In this document: one piece after another, positions 15,659-25,554 of the stretch
Layout of the letters: every line of letters begins with the position of its first letter
How positions within the stretch are numbered: position 1 is the stretch's first letter
NCBI RefSeq assembly: GCF_000495855.1
Contig: NZ_AWGF01000019.1
Span: 1 to 64,000 of the forward strand
Direction of reading: 5' to 3'
Source: Asticcacaulis sp. YBE204
Lineage (GTDB): Bacteria > Pseudomonadota > Alphaproteobacteria > Caulobacterales > Caulobacteraceae
DNA length: 64,000 bases
Made by a program: the position numbers and the translations under genes
The notes under the pieces: generated by a model
Databases searched by the model: none
The model's input: only the letters and a program-made list of their open reading frames with translations
What the model was told of the DNA's origin: nothing

Positions 15659-16678
15659 CTACTTGTTGTCTTCGCCGCGCAGCGACTGCCAGAAGTCGCC
15701 CTTATTGGCCAGCAGGTCTTCGTAAGTCATGGTCGGATAGCCGAAGCTCATGGTCTTGGAATCGCGCCACGCATCGGTAAGCACGTCGCGCAAATCGGAC
15801 GCGCCCTGCGCGATGCGGCCCTTCATGAACTCGATGCCGCGCTTGTCGCCCTCGGCAAAACCGCCGTCCTTATAGAGCTGATACATCGGCACGACATAGG
15901 TCCAGTTGCGGTCCAGCTTGGCGTCGAAGCAGCGTTCGGTCTTGAGCGTACACGATTCCGGTGCGACCAGCGCCCCACGGATCATTTCATTGGTGATCCC
16001 GGCGCTGACGAAGGCGCTTTCCAGCGGACCGTGGATCTTCTCCAGCGTGAAACCTTGCGGGTTGGGATATTCCTCGCCCCAGCCGTTATAGTGGATCGAC
16101 AGATGCAGCGGTTGCGACGCATCGCCGACATAGTGCGACAGGATGCCAATATCGCGGAGCGTCAAAGCCTCACGACGGCGGATCGCCGTGCGCAGCCATT
16201 CCTTCTTAGCCGCATCGGTTTCCTTGGCTTCGACGTGGGTCAAGGCGCGCCAGTAGGCGAAATCCTTGACCACCTGCTGATAGGCGTCGACCAGAGCATA
16301 GTTCAGGTAACCCGACTTCCACGGCATGACGTTCTTGGTACGCAGCAGGGCGTCGAAATCGGAACGCGACTGCGGCACTTCCTGCAATTTCACGCCCGCC
16401 AAAGTCTTGCCCTCGTCATCGAGGTCGATGAAGTGGGCGGAATCGCGTTCGAAATCGTGGACCTTACCCGCACCCTTCCAGTTGTCGGGCTCGTTGGAAT
16501 AGGCACCGATATCGCCGATACCTTCGGGCGAGCGCAGAAAGGCCGGCATATAGGCCGGCAGGGCGCGCGCGGCCTCTTCGCCGACGATGCGGTGACCCGT
16601 CGGCCCCCAGGCCATAGCTTGCGTGGCACACAGCAGGGCCGCACCGGCCATCAGGAAAGAACGAACGGTATTACGCAT
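15659..16678 (-). CDS. Exported S1/P1-type nuclease
   Basis: The product is 339 residues from ATG 16678, preceded by AAGGTG. A signal peptide ends at TQAMA, which leaves Trp as first mature residue (WGPTGHRIVGEEA). In S1/P1 nucleases this N-terminal Trp ligates the trinuclear zinc site. Further ligands are visible in KVHDFERDSAHFID and ILSHYVGDASQPLH. The family degrades single-stranded nucleic acids and 3'-nucleotides, so here it would act in the periplasm or outside for phosphate or nucleoside scavenging. Confidence 0.92.
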   Translation of the reverse strand: MRNTVRSFLMAGAALLCATQAMAWGPTGHRIVGEEAARALPAYMPAFLRSPEGIGDIGAYSNEPDNWKGAGKVHDFERDSAHFIDLDDEGKTLAGVKLQEVPQSRSDFDALLRTKNVMPWKSGYLNYALVDAYQQVVKDFAYWRALTHVEAKETDAAKKEWLRTAIRRREALTLRDIGILSHYVGDASQPLHLSIHYNGWGEEYPNPQGFTLEKIHGPLESAFVSAGITNEMIRGALVAPESCTLKTERCFDAKLDRNWTYVVPMYQLYKDGGFAEGDKRGIEFMKGRIAQGASDLRDVLTDAWRDSKTMSFGYPTMTYEDLLANKGDFWQSLRGEDNK

Positions 16679-16712
16679 GGAAGCACCTTGCACTTGCGGG
16701 GAGTATTCGGGT

Positions 16713-17039
16713 TTAACCTTCGGGAGCCAGCGTGACTTCAAGACCGTTAAGATCGTCACGCATCAGGATCTGGCACGACAGGCGCGAATTACGCTTGACG
16801 ACAAAGGCTTCGTCAAGCTTTTCCTCTTCCTCGTCGCTCTTTTCGATCAGCTTGTCAGTCCATTTGGTATCGACATAGACGTGGCACGTGGCGCATTCCA
16901 GTGCCCCGCCGCACTCGGCCTTGATCGGCAGACCGTTGTCGCGAATGATCTCCATGATCCGCCAGCCTTCGATCGCGGGCAGATTATGCACCACACCCTC
17001 ACGGTCGGTACACAGGATATGGAGTTCGTCGTCGCTCAT
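16713..17039 (-). CDS. [2Fe-2S] ferredoxin, adrenodoxin type
   Basis: The product is 108 residues from ATG 17039. The cluster ligands follow the pattern C-x5-C-x2-C (CGGALECATC), with a fourth Cys about 36 residues later in RLSCQI. An acidic run, KSDEEEEKLDEA, lies between them, as in vertebrate-type ferredoxins used for cytochrome P450 or Fe-S assembly electron transfer. It is not in an isc operon. The S1/P1 nuclease gene follows after 34 bases. Confidence 0.93.
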   Translation of the reverse strand: MSDDELHILCTDREGVVHNLPAIEGWRIMEIIRDNGLPIKAECGGALECATCHVYVDTKWTDKLIEKSDEEEEKLDEAFVVKRNSRLSCQILMRDDLNGLEVTLAPEG

Positions 17040-17106
17040 CGTGGGCAGGCCTCGGCTTTTATTTTGCCTTGCCTTTAAAGGGCAGACCGCCGATTGCCAA
17101 GCATTT

Positions 17107-17460
17107 TTAGACCCGAAGCGCCTTGAGTTGCAGCCCATGCACATAGGCCGCCACGTCGATCAGGGCCGCGTCGAGTGCGGTTTTGAGCTTTTCCAGCCGA
17201 CCACCGGCCCCTTCGAGATCGCCCTTCTCCGCCGCATCCGCTGCCACCGACAGGGCATGGGCGCCGATCCCGGCCGCCGCGCCTTTCAGCGTATGGGCGG
17301 CATCGCGCCACCCGGCGTGCGAGGTATTGAGCAAGGGCGCCCAGATTTCGGCCTGCTGCTGGAACAGGCGCAGGACCTCTTCCATCACTTCGATATCGTT
17401 GCGCGTGTAGGATTCCAGATAGGAAAAATCCACTGCGCCGCTCAAATCCCGAAAAGCCAT
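17107..17460 (-). CDS. Single-domain histidine phosphotransfer (Hpt) protein
   Basis: The product is 117 residues and consists of one Hpt four-helix domain. The phosphorylatable His56 lies in the motif HTLKGAAAGIGA. The N terminus (MAFRDLSGAVDFSYLESYT) is the usual short lead helix. Such proteins pass phosphate between a hybrid kinase receiver and a response regulator. A hybrid kinase without its own Hpt domain is encoded about 700 bases away (18138-19760) and is a possible partner. Caulobacter uses a single-domain Hpt protein (ShpA) in stalk-cell signalling; orthology is not claimed. Confidence 0.9.
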   Translation of the reverse strand: MAFRDLSGAVDFSYLESYTRNDIEVMEEVLRLFQQQAEIWAPLLNTSHAGWRDAAHTLKGAAAGIGAHALSVAADAAEKGDLEGAGGRLEKLKTALDAALIDVAAYVHGLQLKALRV

Positions 17461-17732
17461 ACCCTTTACTCCTTACGCCCTGTTACAAGGTGCGAAAATA
17501 CCCGCAAAGGTTTAATAAATTCCAACGTTCTGCGAGTCTTTTTCATCTTTATGAAGATTCGTTAGGATTTTCACTCGCCTTGGCGCGCTTGGCCGCCACA
17601 ATATCAACCTTCCACAGCTCAAACGCAAAATAATTTAAATAAGGCTTGAAACCGGTGAAAAAATTCGTATGTTCCGCCCCTCACCGCCGGGGATGACCAA
17701 CCTCCCCTACGAAACGCGGTCTGAAATAGTGT

Positions 17733-17808
<76 letters not shown>

Positions 17809-17870
17809 CTATTCCCTTTAAAATCAAAATGTTACACCCCTTTCACGTGACGTATCGCGCGCGGTCGTGA

Positions 17871-17890
17871 GGTATAAACTGGTATAAACT
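17871..17890. repeat. Two tandem copies of GGTATAAACT
   Basis: The 10-base unit GGTATAAACT occurs twice back to back, 62 bases after tRNA-Lys. A separate inverted repeat TGATCT-N7-AGATCA lies at 17941-17959. The tandem unit contains a TATAAA-like core and could be a promoter or regulator site for the small membrane protein gene at 18005. Confidence 0.5.
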
Positions 17891-18004
17891 TTTCCATGCC
17901 ATTTAGCCAATCACCCCAAAGACACCGCGCGCCATGGGAGTGATCTAATCGACAGATCAGAACTTTTGGGGTAACTTCGTTCTATCGACTATGCGGGAGG
18001 CGTC

Positions 18005-18148
18005 ATGGATAGCGACGACAAGAAAAGCCTGGCGATGTTCGGCTTCAGGCGTTCGGGCATTCGCAACAAGAAGGCCGCGCGCGCCATCCTCCTGATTTCC
18101 CTATTGGTTATCGCCCTCGCTGTATGGTTCGTTATTTTCAGGCATTGA
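18005..18148 (+). CDS. Small single-pass membrane protein (47 aa)
   Basis: The frame ATG 18005 to TGA 18148 encodes 47 residues. The N-terminal half is basic (DDKKSLAMFGFRRSGIRNKK) and is followed by one strong transmembrane helix (ILLISLLVIALAVWFVIF), so the C terminus is probably outside. GGGAGG lies 4 bases before the start. It overlaps the 3' end of the convergent hybrid kinase gene by 11 bases. No family is recognised. The good ribosome site and clean topology support it as a real gene. Confidence 0.6.
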   Translation: MDSDDKKSLAMFGFRRSGIRNKKAARAILLISLLVIALAVWFVIFRH

Positions 18149-19760
18149 CGTCGGGCGCGTTCGCCCGCAGGCCGGATACCGATAAATCCGCGTCTGACGA
18201 CGGGCTGCGGACAAGGTCGGTCAGCAGATTTTGAAAATTGACGGGTTCGAACGGTTTGGGAATGAAACCGGTCATCCCGGCGTCGTGGCACTTCTGGCGA
18301 TCTGACTCACCGACATGGGCCGTCATAGCGATGATCGGCGTCGCGGGCAGATGGCGCAGGACCTCCAGCTCGCGGATACGACGTGTGCTTTCGTAACCGT
18401 CCATGCCCGGCATCTGCACATCCATAAGGATTACGTCGTAGTCGCACTGCTCGCTGCGGCGGACGGCCTCCATGCCGTTGCGCGCTACGTCGTAGCCGAA
18501 GCCCAACCGGTCGAGTAAGGTCGTAACGACCAGGATGTTCGGTTCGTAGTCATCGACCACCAGCGCGTTCTGATGACTGCGCACGACCCCGGCTTCCGGT
18601 CGGCGCGCCAGTGTCGCCCGCAACGGATCGTGCTGGATCAGGACGTCCAGTGTGAACACCGACCCCAGACCCAGCGTACTTTTGACGCTGATCAGGCCGC
18701 CCATCTGGCGCGCAATGGCCTGACTGATCGACAGACCCAACCCCGACCCGCCATAGCGCCGCGTCATCGAGGCGTCGGCCTGCATGAATTTGTCGAAGAT
18801 CAGCGGCAGCACCTCGTCGCCGATACCAATGCCGGTATCGATGACCTCGAAATGCAGCCGCGACGCCTTGGCACCGACATCAACGGCGCTGACGCGCAGG
18901 TCGACCGACCCGCTTTCGGTAAATTTCAGAGCGTTTGAGACCAGATTGGTAAGTATTTGCTGCAAACGCAGGCCGTCGCCGCGATAAAACTCGCGCACGG
19001 GGCCGCTGAAAGACACATTCAACGCCACGCCCTTTTGTGTGGCCGACAGACGCTGGGGGCCGATGGTGTGTTCGATCAGTTCCGGCAGGTTGAAGTCATT
19101 GACCTCAAGCTCCATCGCCCCGTTTTCAAGCTTCGAGAAGTCGAGCAGGTTGTTGATCAACCCCAGCAGATTATCTCCGCTCTGTTTGAGGACGGCAAGG
19201 TATTCGTGCTGCTTGGGCGTCAGGTTCTCGGCCATCGCCAGGATGTGGGTCAGTCCGATCACCGCATTCATCGGCGTGCGCAGTTCGTGGCTCATATTGG
19301 CCATGAACTCTTCGCGGCGGCGGGTCACCTCGGCCAGCAGGGCTTCGGTTGCCTTTTGCTGGCTGATGTCGCGGGCGACCTTGGAGGCACCGATAACCCG
19401 ACCGCTGGAATCGCGGATCGGCGACACGGTCAGGGACAGGTGGACCTCCTGCCCGAACTTGCCGACGCGGATCGTCTCGAAATGGTCGATACGCTCGCCG
19501 CGCCGGACCTGACCGATGATGTGGGTTTCTTCGTCGCGTTTGTCGTGCGGTATGATGAGGGTAATATGCTGGCCGATGGCCTCTTCGGGCGTATAGCCGA
19601 AAATGCGCTGCGCCGAAGCATTCCAGGCGGTGATAACGCCGTCCAGCGTCTTGCCGATAATCGCGTCGTCCGAGGATTCCACAATGGCCGCCAGATAGCT
19701 GCGCATGTGCTCGAAATCGGGTTCTCCCCGCTGGTCTGAGTCCGAAAACGGCCCGCCCAT
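18138..19760 (-). CDS. Soluble PAS-containing hybrid histidine kinase
   Basis: The product is about 540 residues from ATG 19760, which has GGGGTGG upstream. It contains a PAS domain (about 20-135), HisKA with the phosphorylated His158 in SHELRTPMN, HATPase_c (N-box LVSNALKFTE, G1 DTGIGIG, G2 GGSGLGLS) and a C-terminal receiver with phosphoacceptor Asp447 in VILMDVQMPG. No membrane segment is present, so it senses a cytoplasmic signal through the PAS domain. It lacks an Hpt domain, so a separate Hpt protein, possibly the one at 17107-17460, would complete a phosphorelay. No cognate output regulator is adjacent. Confidence 0.9.
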   Translation of the reverse strand: MGGPFSDSDQRGEPDFEHMRSYLAAIVESSDDAIIGKTLDGVITAWNASAQRIFGYTPEEAIGQHITLIIPHDKRDEETHIIGQVRRGERIDHFETIRVGKFGQEVHLSLTVSPIRDSSGRVIGASKVARDISQQKATEALLAEVTRRREEFMANMSHELRTPMNAVIGLTHILAMAENLTPKQHEYLAVLKQSGDNLLGLINNLLDFSKLENGAMELEVNDFNLPELIEHTIGPQRLSATQKGVALNVSFSGPVREFYRGDGLRLQQILTNLVSNALKFTESGSVDLRVSAVDVGAKASRLHFEVIDTGIGIGDEVLPLIFDKFMQADASMTRRYGGSGLGLSISQAIARQMGGLISVKSTLGLGSVFTLDVLIQHDPLRATLARRPEAGVVRSHQNALVVDDYEPNILVVTTLLDRLGFGYDVARNGMEAVRRSEQCDYDVILMDVQMPGMDGYESTRRIRELEVLRHLPATPIIAMTAHVGESDRQKCHDAGMTGFIPKPFEPVNFQNLLTDLVRSPSSDADLSVSGLRANAPDVNA

Positions 19761-19958
19761 ATAAACCACCCCGCAAACACTTTACGTAGCGTCAATTTTT
19801 ATAAAAAACGCTCCTCCACAATATACGACGCGTAAAAAGCTTCAACAATTTACACTTTAAAATGTTGATTTTTAAAAATTATTTATAGATTTTTTATTTT
19901 TCCACTCACCTTCATTATGCAAATTTGTTATGCCACGACACAGGGCGCAACCCAGGCG

Positions 19959-21056
19959 CTAGCCTGCAAACTCAGGCTGTAGCGCGTCAAGGTTTGAGGG
20001 CTCTGCCAAAGCACGACCGTCCGTCTGCCGGCGGAACGTCGACGAAGCCACATAGGCAGCCTGCCGCAAACGCATGATCGACCCCAATGGCCGATGCGCT
20101 GCCAGTGCGTGCCACGGATTGAACGCCATGCCGTGATCGATGGCCTGAGATTTAACTTCGCTCCACGCCGATTGGGCGGGAACCGTCAGGCGGGCAACGG
20201 TATAAAAAGGACTGATCGCTTCATCCCATACCTTCGCCGCGTCCTCGACCGGCATATCCTCCAGATTTTCGCACAATTGTACCCGCAGCTCCCAGGCTCC
20301 GCCTTGGTGCCGAAAGGTTTCGATCATGGTTTCCCGCAAAATCAGATCCTTGCCGCCGACATCGATTTTCACTTCGCGCAGAGCCCTGACATTGTCAGAC
20401 GCGGGAACGATGGACAACTTGGCGATATAATCACCATATCGTACAGGCACCTGCGTATAGTAGATCTCTCCGGCGGGGTGCCGCGGCACTTCGCCACCCA
20501 GCGCGCGGATCGGGGTGGATTTACCGCCGAAAGCTTCAACGATCTTTTCGGTATTGCGCAGGACAGAAGACAGAGCCACCTTGGCCGCCTCTGCACGATC
20601 GGTGGTGAGGGCAAGAAGCTTGAGACTGTTGAGGAAGGCCCGGGCATTATTGGTCTGAAACGCCGGACCGTTGACCATGACGAAATCCTGCGTCGTGTCA
20701 GTCTCAGAGCCCGTGACCCTCGCACCCTCGACATTCAATATCTTGATGGCCAGTCCATGCGGTGTCGACACCTTGTCGGGCAGAACATCTCCCGGTGTGG
20801 TCGAAAAACGCATCACGAGAGGATATTGCCCTCTGTGAGCGAACAAGCCCTGCGCCAGTTCGGGTGGTAAATCCTCCGCTATCGTCAGCTCGCCGACAAG
20901 CAGGCCGTGGCTTTTGGCATGTACGCTGCGCAACCCCTGCCCGGTATCCCCGGCGGTCTTGCGACTGATTCCGATCAACGTCTCGGCCAGTTCGGCGGCC
21001 AGTTGCGTCTCGTCCTCATCGACGGTTTCAACATCGGGCGTATAGAGCACAGGCAT
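19959..21056 (-). CDS. Catalase-fold family protein
   Basis: The product is about 365 residues from ATG 21056, with AAAGGAAA upstream. The catalase core is recognisable in RSVHAKSHGLLVGELTI (distal His), VMRFSTTPGDVLPDKVSTPHGLAIKI and DFVMVNGPAF. It lacks the long N- and C-terminal parts of canonical catalases and matches the y4iL-type heme-binding group. Peroxidase or catalase activity is possible but unproven. The 190-base spacer downstream (19770-19958) is unusually AT-rich for this genome and holds no gene. Confidence 0.8.
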   Translation of the reverse strand: MPVLYTPDVETVDEDETQLAAELAETLIGISRKTAGDTGQGLRSVHAKSHGLLVGELTIAEDLPPELAQGLFAHRGQYPLVMRFSTTPGDVLPDKVSTPHGLAIKILNVEGARVTGSETDTTQDFVMVNGPAFQTNNARAFLNSLKLLALTTDRAEAAKVALSSVLRNTEKIVEAFGGKSTPIRALGGEVPRHPAGEIYYTQVPVRYGDYIAKLSIVPASDNVRALREVKIDVGGKDLILRETMIETFRHQGGAWELRVQLCENLEDMPVEDAAKVWDEAISPFYTVARLTVPAQSAWSEVKSQAIDHGMAFNPWHALAAHRPLGSIMRLRQAAYVASSTFRRQTDGRALAEPSNLDALQPEFAG

Positions 21057-21300
21057 GGGGCTTTTCCTTTTGGACAACGGGTCCGACGCTGCGCGTAGCG
21101 GCGTATAATGTCGTCGTCTCATCCCGGCTACCTTTGCAAAAAAGCCGTTCCTGATTTTACCAAGTCACAGCGCCTGTGGATAATATATTGCTATTTATAG
21201 GTTTTTCACGAAACCCGAAACGAACGACGGAGCCTTCTTATGCGGTGCTGACTAGGTTGCCGTCAGCTGTTCAGTCTTTCCGTTATTCAAGGAGTTGCAC

Positions 21301-21528
21301 GTGTCCGCCAATCCTCCGGTCATGTCCCCTGTCGTTCCTCAGGCCCCTCAACCGGTGCCCGTTCCTTCGACGCCTCCCGCAACGACAACAGCCCCCGCGC
21401 CCGTTCCGCCGACCTTTCGGACACGTGCGCAGGACACCCTCCGCAATCATCCCTTCGCCGCTCTGTCCGCCGTCGGCCTTGTCGCCGCAGGTATAGGGGC
21501 CAGGGTAGCGGCGGCATTCAAACGCTAG
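21301..21528 (+). CDS. Small Pro-rich protein with C-terminal membrane segment
   Basis: The product is 75 residues from GTG 21301, with AAGGAG 6 bases upstream. The first 35 residues are rich in Pro, Val and Thr. A basic stretch (RTRAQDTLRNHPF) follows, then a hydrophobic Ala/Gly helix (AALSAVGLVAAGIGARVAAAF). The C-terminal half recalls the membrane segment of DUF883/ElaB-like ribosome-associated proteins, but the match is weak. The DUF4142 lipoprotein gene follows 54 bases later, perhaps in the same stress-related unit. Confidence 0.7.
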   Translation: MSANPPVMSPVVPQAPQPVPVPSTPPATTTAPAPVPPTFRTRAQDTLRNHPFAALSAVGLVAAGIGARVAAAFKR

Positions 21529-21582
21529 ATTTTACCGCGCCACACTCCGTTTTGGACGGCGCTCCCAAGGAGAGAGACGTAC

Positions 21583-22164
21583 ATGATCCTCAAGAAAACC
21601 CTGCTCACCGCTTCATTGGCCGGCTTCATCGCCGTAGCCGCCTGTTCCTCGCCGCAAGAAGAGGCGGCCGAGGAAGCGTCTGAGAGCGCCTCGGAAAGCG
21701 TGGCTTCGGTCTATGACAGCGCCTCGTCCTCGGCGTCGGAAAATGTCGACTTCGCCGGTCGCGCCACGGTCGCGGGTCTGTTCGAGATCGAGTCGAGCAA
21801 ACTGGCTATCGAACGTACCAAGAATGCCGACCTCAAGGCCTTTGCCCAGCGCATGGTTACCGACCACACCAAGGCCGCGACCGACCTGAAGGCCGCCGTC
21901 ACCGCCGCCGGTCTGACGCCGCCGAAGGAAGGCCTCGACGAAGAGCATACCAATATGCTCAACGATCTGAAGAACGCCAAGCCGGAAGAGTTCGACGCCA
22001 AATATATCGACGCCCAGCAAAAGGCGCACGACAAGACGGTCGACCTCTTTGAAAAGGAGTCTAAGGACGGTCAGGCCGGTCCGGTGAAGGATTTTGCCAC
22101 CAAGACCCTGCCGACGCTTCAGGCCCACCACGACGCCATCAAGGCGCTCGACGAAAAATACTAA
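21583..22164 (+). CDS. DUF4142 lipoprotein
   Basis: The product is 193 residues. A lipobox (VAAC, Cys about 21) follows the signal peptide. A low-complexity Ser/Glu/Ala stretch (25-55) leads to the DUF4142 four-helix, ferritin-like domain (FAGRATVAGLFEIESSKLA, QRMVTDHTKAATDL, YIDAQQKAHDKTVDLFEKE). Many members are exported and stress-induced, but their function is not established. The Rho-independent terminator at 22188-22220 ends the unit. Confidence 0.88.
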   Translation: MILKKTLLTASLAGFIAVAACSSPQEEAAEEASESASESVASVYDSASSSASENVDFAGRATVAGLFEIESSKLAIERTKNADLKAFAQRMVTDHTKAATDLKAAVTAAGLTPPKEGLDEEHTNMLNDLKNAKPEEFDAKYIDAQQKAHDKTVDLFEKESKDGQAGPVKDFATKTLPTLQAHHDAIKALDEKY

Positions 22165-22187
22165 ATTTCACGAAATTAAGAGAGAAG

Positions 22188-22220
22188 ATGCCGCCCCTGA
22201 AAAATGGGCGGCATTTTTTT
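22188..22220. terminator. Rho-independent terminator between convergent genes
   Basis: ATGCCGCCC (22188-22196) pairs with GGGCGGCAT (22206-22214), followed by a T run. The opposite strand has an A-rich loop and also ends in T, so it may serve both convergent genes. Confidence 0.9.
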
Positions 22221-22225
22221 GTCAC

Positions 22226-22681
<456 letters not shown>

Positions 22682-22743
22682 GTTTTCCTGCCTTGGATGT
22701 GCATCCCAAGCTGGTCTTCAAGGCGTAAGAAAGCAATGGCGAG

Positions 22744-24195
22744 CTAGATTACATAGAGATCTACATACTCATCCACCGGAGTGTTCTCGAGCCGTGTCTG
22801 ATCAAGGCTGAGCGCGTAGATCGCGTCCTGTTGTTTTTTGGGAAACCGACGCGCCAGATTGGTCCGGAACTTGGCCTCCAGCAGCGGTATACCCTCCTCA
22901 CGACGACGTTTGTGGCCGATGGGGTACGCCACGACGATCTCTTCCATCATCGTGCCGTCGGTAAATTCCACGGTCAAACCATTGGCGATAGAGCGCTTCT
23001 GCGGATCATGATAGTCGGCGGTGAAGGCTGGGTCTTCGTGGCAAACGATCTTGTCGCGTAAGGTGTCGATGCGCGGATCGAAGGCCACAGCGTCCTCGTA
23101 ATCCGCCGCCGTCAGCCGCCCGAAGATCAGCGGCACGGCGACCATATATTGAATGCAGTGATCGCGGTCGGCAGGGTTATTCAGCGTCCCCTTTTTGTCG
23201 ATGATGCGGATACAGGCCTCATGCGTCCGGATCGAGACGCGGGCGATGTCGTCCACGGTTTTGCCGCGCGCCTTCAACTCGAAATGCAGACGCATGGCCG
23301 CTTCGACCGCGGTCTGGGAATGGAATTCCGCCGGATAGGATATCTTGAACAGCACGTGTTCCATGACATAGCTGCCATAGGGCCGCTGGAAGCTGAACGC
23401 CTGCCCCTTGAACGAGACGTCGTAGAAGCCCCAGGTCTTGGCGGTGAGCGCCGACGGGTAGCCCATCTCGCCTTTCTGCACCATCAGGGCCAGCCGCACC
23501 GCGCGGCTGGTAGCTTCGCCCGCCGCCCACGATTTGCGCGAGCCGGTATTGGGCGCGTGGCGATAGGTGCGTAAGGCTTGGCCATCGACGAAGGCCAGCG
23601 ATACCGCGTCGATGATCTCGTCGCGCGTCAGGCCCAGCATCTGCGCCACAACTGCCGTCGAAGCGACCTTGACGAGGATGACGTGGTCGAGGCCGACACG
23701 ATTGAAGCTGTTGTCGAGCGCCAGCACGCCTTGAATTTCGTGCGCCTTGATCATGGCGCGCAATACGTCCTTCATCAGCAGAGGCTTCCTGCCTTTCGCG
23801 ACGTTGTTGCGCGAAATCCAGTCGGCCACGGCGAGGATGCCGCCGAGATTGTCCGACGGGTGCCCCCACTCCGCCGCCAGCCAGGTGTCGTTGAAATCGA
23901 GCCAGCGGATCATCGCGCCGATATTGAAGGCCGCCTGTATCGGATCGAGCTGAAATTGTGTACCCGGTACCTTGGCGCCGTGCGGCACGACGGTGCCTGG
24001 CACGATCGGCCCCAGCAGCTTGGTGCAGGCGGGATAATCAAGCGCCTCCAGCCCGCAGCCGAGCGTATCGATCAGGCAATTGCGCGCGGTCTCGAAGGCC
24101 AGGCCCGAGTCGATATTATAGTCGAGCACGTAGTCGGCGATGTCGGCCAACACGCGGTCGGGTTCAGTACGGATATTGGAGATATGTGTGGACAT
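22744..24195 (-). CDS. prpD: 2-methylcitrate dehydratase
   Basis: The product is 483 residues, the expected size for MmgE/PrpD proteins. It matches PrpD throughout ([71 protein letters not shown]). It dehydrates 2-methylcitrate to 2-methyl-cis-aconitate in propionyl-CoA catabolism. It is last in the operon after prpC. Its Shine-Dalgarno GGGAGGAG lies in the 3' arm of the palindromic element at 24206-24363, which could hide it. Confidence 0.95.
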   Translation of the reverse strand: MSTHISNIRTEPDRVLADIADYVLDYNIDSGLAFETARNCLIDTLGCGLEALDYPACTKLLGPIVPGTVVPHGAKVPGTQFQLDPIQAAFNIGAMIRWLDFNDTWLAAEWGHPSDNLGGILAVADWISRNNVAKGRKPLLMKDVLRAMIKAHEIQGVLALDNSFNRVGLDHVILVKVASTAVVAQMLGLTRDEIIDAVSLAFVDGQALRTYRHAPNTGSRKSWAAGEATSRAVRLALMVQKGEMGYPSALTAKTWGFYDVSFKGQAFSFQRPYGSYVMEHVLFKISYPAEFHSQTAVEAAMRLHFELKARGKTVDDIARVSIRTHEACIRIIDKKGTLNNPADRDHCIQYMVAVPLIFGRLTAADYEDAVAFDPRIDTLRDKIVCHEDPAFTADYHDPQKRSIANGLTVEFTDGTMMEEIVVAYPIGHKRRREEGIPLLEAKFRTNLARRFPKKQQDAIYALSLDQTRLENTPVDEYVDLYVI

Positions 24196-24205
24196 GGACT
24201 TTCTT

Positions 24206-24363
24206 TCTCCTCCCTGTCGCGTAGCGATGGGAGGGGGACCGCGAAGCGGTGGAGGGGGATGTCTCCAAACGCCTCAACGCGCTCAAACACTTGCGCAATC
24301 CCCCTCCGTCATCTTCGCTTTGCTCAGATGCCACCTCCCCATGCCTTCGGCACAGGGAGGAGA
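24206..24363. repeat. Composite palindromic repeat in the prpC-prpD spacer
   Basis: The outer arms TCTCCTCCCTGT (24206-24217) and ACAGGGAGGAGA (24352-24363) are perfectly complementary. Inner C-rich and G-rich blocks (GGAGGGGGAC, AATCCCCCTCC) can extend the fold. On the transcript, the 3' arm carries the prpD ribosome-binding site. The element resembles those at 26443, 32834, 50643 and 53853. Confidence 0.8.
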
Positions 24364-24364
24364 T

Positions 24365-25540
24365 TTATTGACGTTCTCCAATCGGCACAAACGCCCGATC
24401 CTCAGGACCGGTATAGTTGGCGCTGGGACGGATGATCTTGCCGTCGATGCGCTGCTCAATCACATGAGCCGACCAGCCGGCCGTGCGCGCAATGGCAAAC
24501 AGCGGCGTGAACATGGCCGTCGGCACGCCCATCCGGTGATAGGACACCGCCGAAAACCAGTCGAGATTTGGGAACATTGTCTTGGCGTCCCACATGACGC
24601 TTTCCAGCCGCTCGGCAATCGAGAACATCTTCATCGAATTCTGCTCGGCGCTAAGGCCGCGCGCCACGGTCTTGATCACCTCGTTGCGCGGGTCGGACAC
24701 CGTATAGACCGGATGCCCGAAGCCGATGACGACCTCTTTGTTCGCCACGCGCGCCCGGATATCAGCTTCCGCCGCATCGGCGTTGTCGTAGCGCTTCTGG
24801 ATCTCGAAAGCGACCTCGTTGGCCCCGCCGTGCTTGGGGCCGCGCAGCGCGCCGATGGCCCCGGCGATGCACGAATACATGTCAGACCCCGTCCCGGCGA
24901 TGACCCGACCGGCAAAGGTCGAAGCGTTGAATTCGTGCTCGGCATAAAGGATCAGCGAGACATGCATGGCCTTGACCCAGCTTTCGCGCGGCGTTTGCCC
25001 GTGCAGCAGGTGAAGGAAATGCCCGCCGATGGAATCGTCATCGGTCTCGACCTCTATGCGCTTGCCGTTGTGACTGTAGTGGTACCAATAGAGCAGCATC
25101 GAGCCCAAGCTGGCCATCAGCTTATCGGCGATATCGCGCGCCGAGGGTGCGTTATGATCGTCCTTTTCCGGCGCCAGGCAGCCCAGCAACGACACGCCCG
25201 TGCGCATGACGTCCATCGGGTGCGACGAAGGCGGGATGTTCTCCAGCACCGATTTCAGACTCACCGGCAAACCGCGCAGGGCCTTCAGCTTGGTCTTATA
25301 GGCGTCGAGTTCCGATTGGGTCGGCAAGGCCCCGTGTACCAGCAGGTAAGCCACTTCCTCGAACTCGCACCCTCGCGCCAGATCGAGGATATCGTAACCG
25401 CGATAAGCCAGGTCGTTACCCGTCCGCCCGACGGTACAGAGCGCGGTATTGCCCGCCGCCATGCCGGACAAGGCGACGGATTTCTTGGGCTTGAAGGCTG
25501 TCGTCGCCTCTCCTTTCGGCAGTTCGGTCACTGCGTTCAT
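24365..25540 (-). CDS. prpC: 2-methylcitrate synthase
   Basis: The product is 391 residues of the citrate synthase fold. Catalytic elements are visible: [11 protein letters not shown], the [16 protein letters not shown] His motif, and the [10 protein letters not shown]-like C-terminal block ([19 protein letters not shown]). The shorter length and PPSSHPMDV context favour methylcitrate synthase over type-II citrate synthase. It condenses propionyl-CoA with oxaloacetate. AGGAG precedes the start, and it lies 14 bases after prpB. Confidence 0.95.
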   Translation of the reverse strand: MNAVTELPKGEATTAFKPKKSVALSGMAAGNTALCTVGRTGNDLAYRGYDILDLARGCEFEEVAYLLVHGALPTQSELDAYKTKLKALRGLPVSLKSVLENIPPSSHPMDVMRTGVSLLGCLAPEKDDHNAPSARDIADKLMASLGSMLLYWYHYSHNGKRIEVETDDDSIGGHFLHLLHGQTPRESWVKAMHVSLILYAEHEFNASTFAGRVIAGTGSDMYSCIAGAIGALRGPKHGGANEVAFEIQKRYDNADAAEADIRARVANKEVVIGFGHPVYTVSDPRNEVIKTVARGLSAEQNSMKMFSIAERLESVMWDAKTMFPNLDWFSAVSYHRMGVPTAMFTPLFAIARTAGWSAHVIEQRIDGKIIRPSANYTGPEDRAFVPIGERQ

Positions 25541-25554
25541 AGGCGTTTCTCCTG

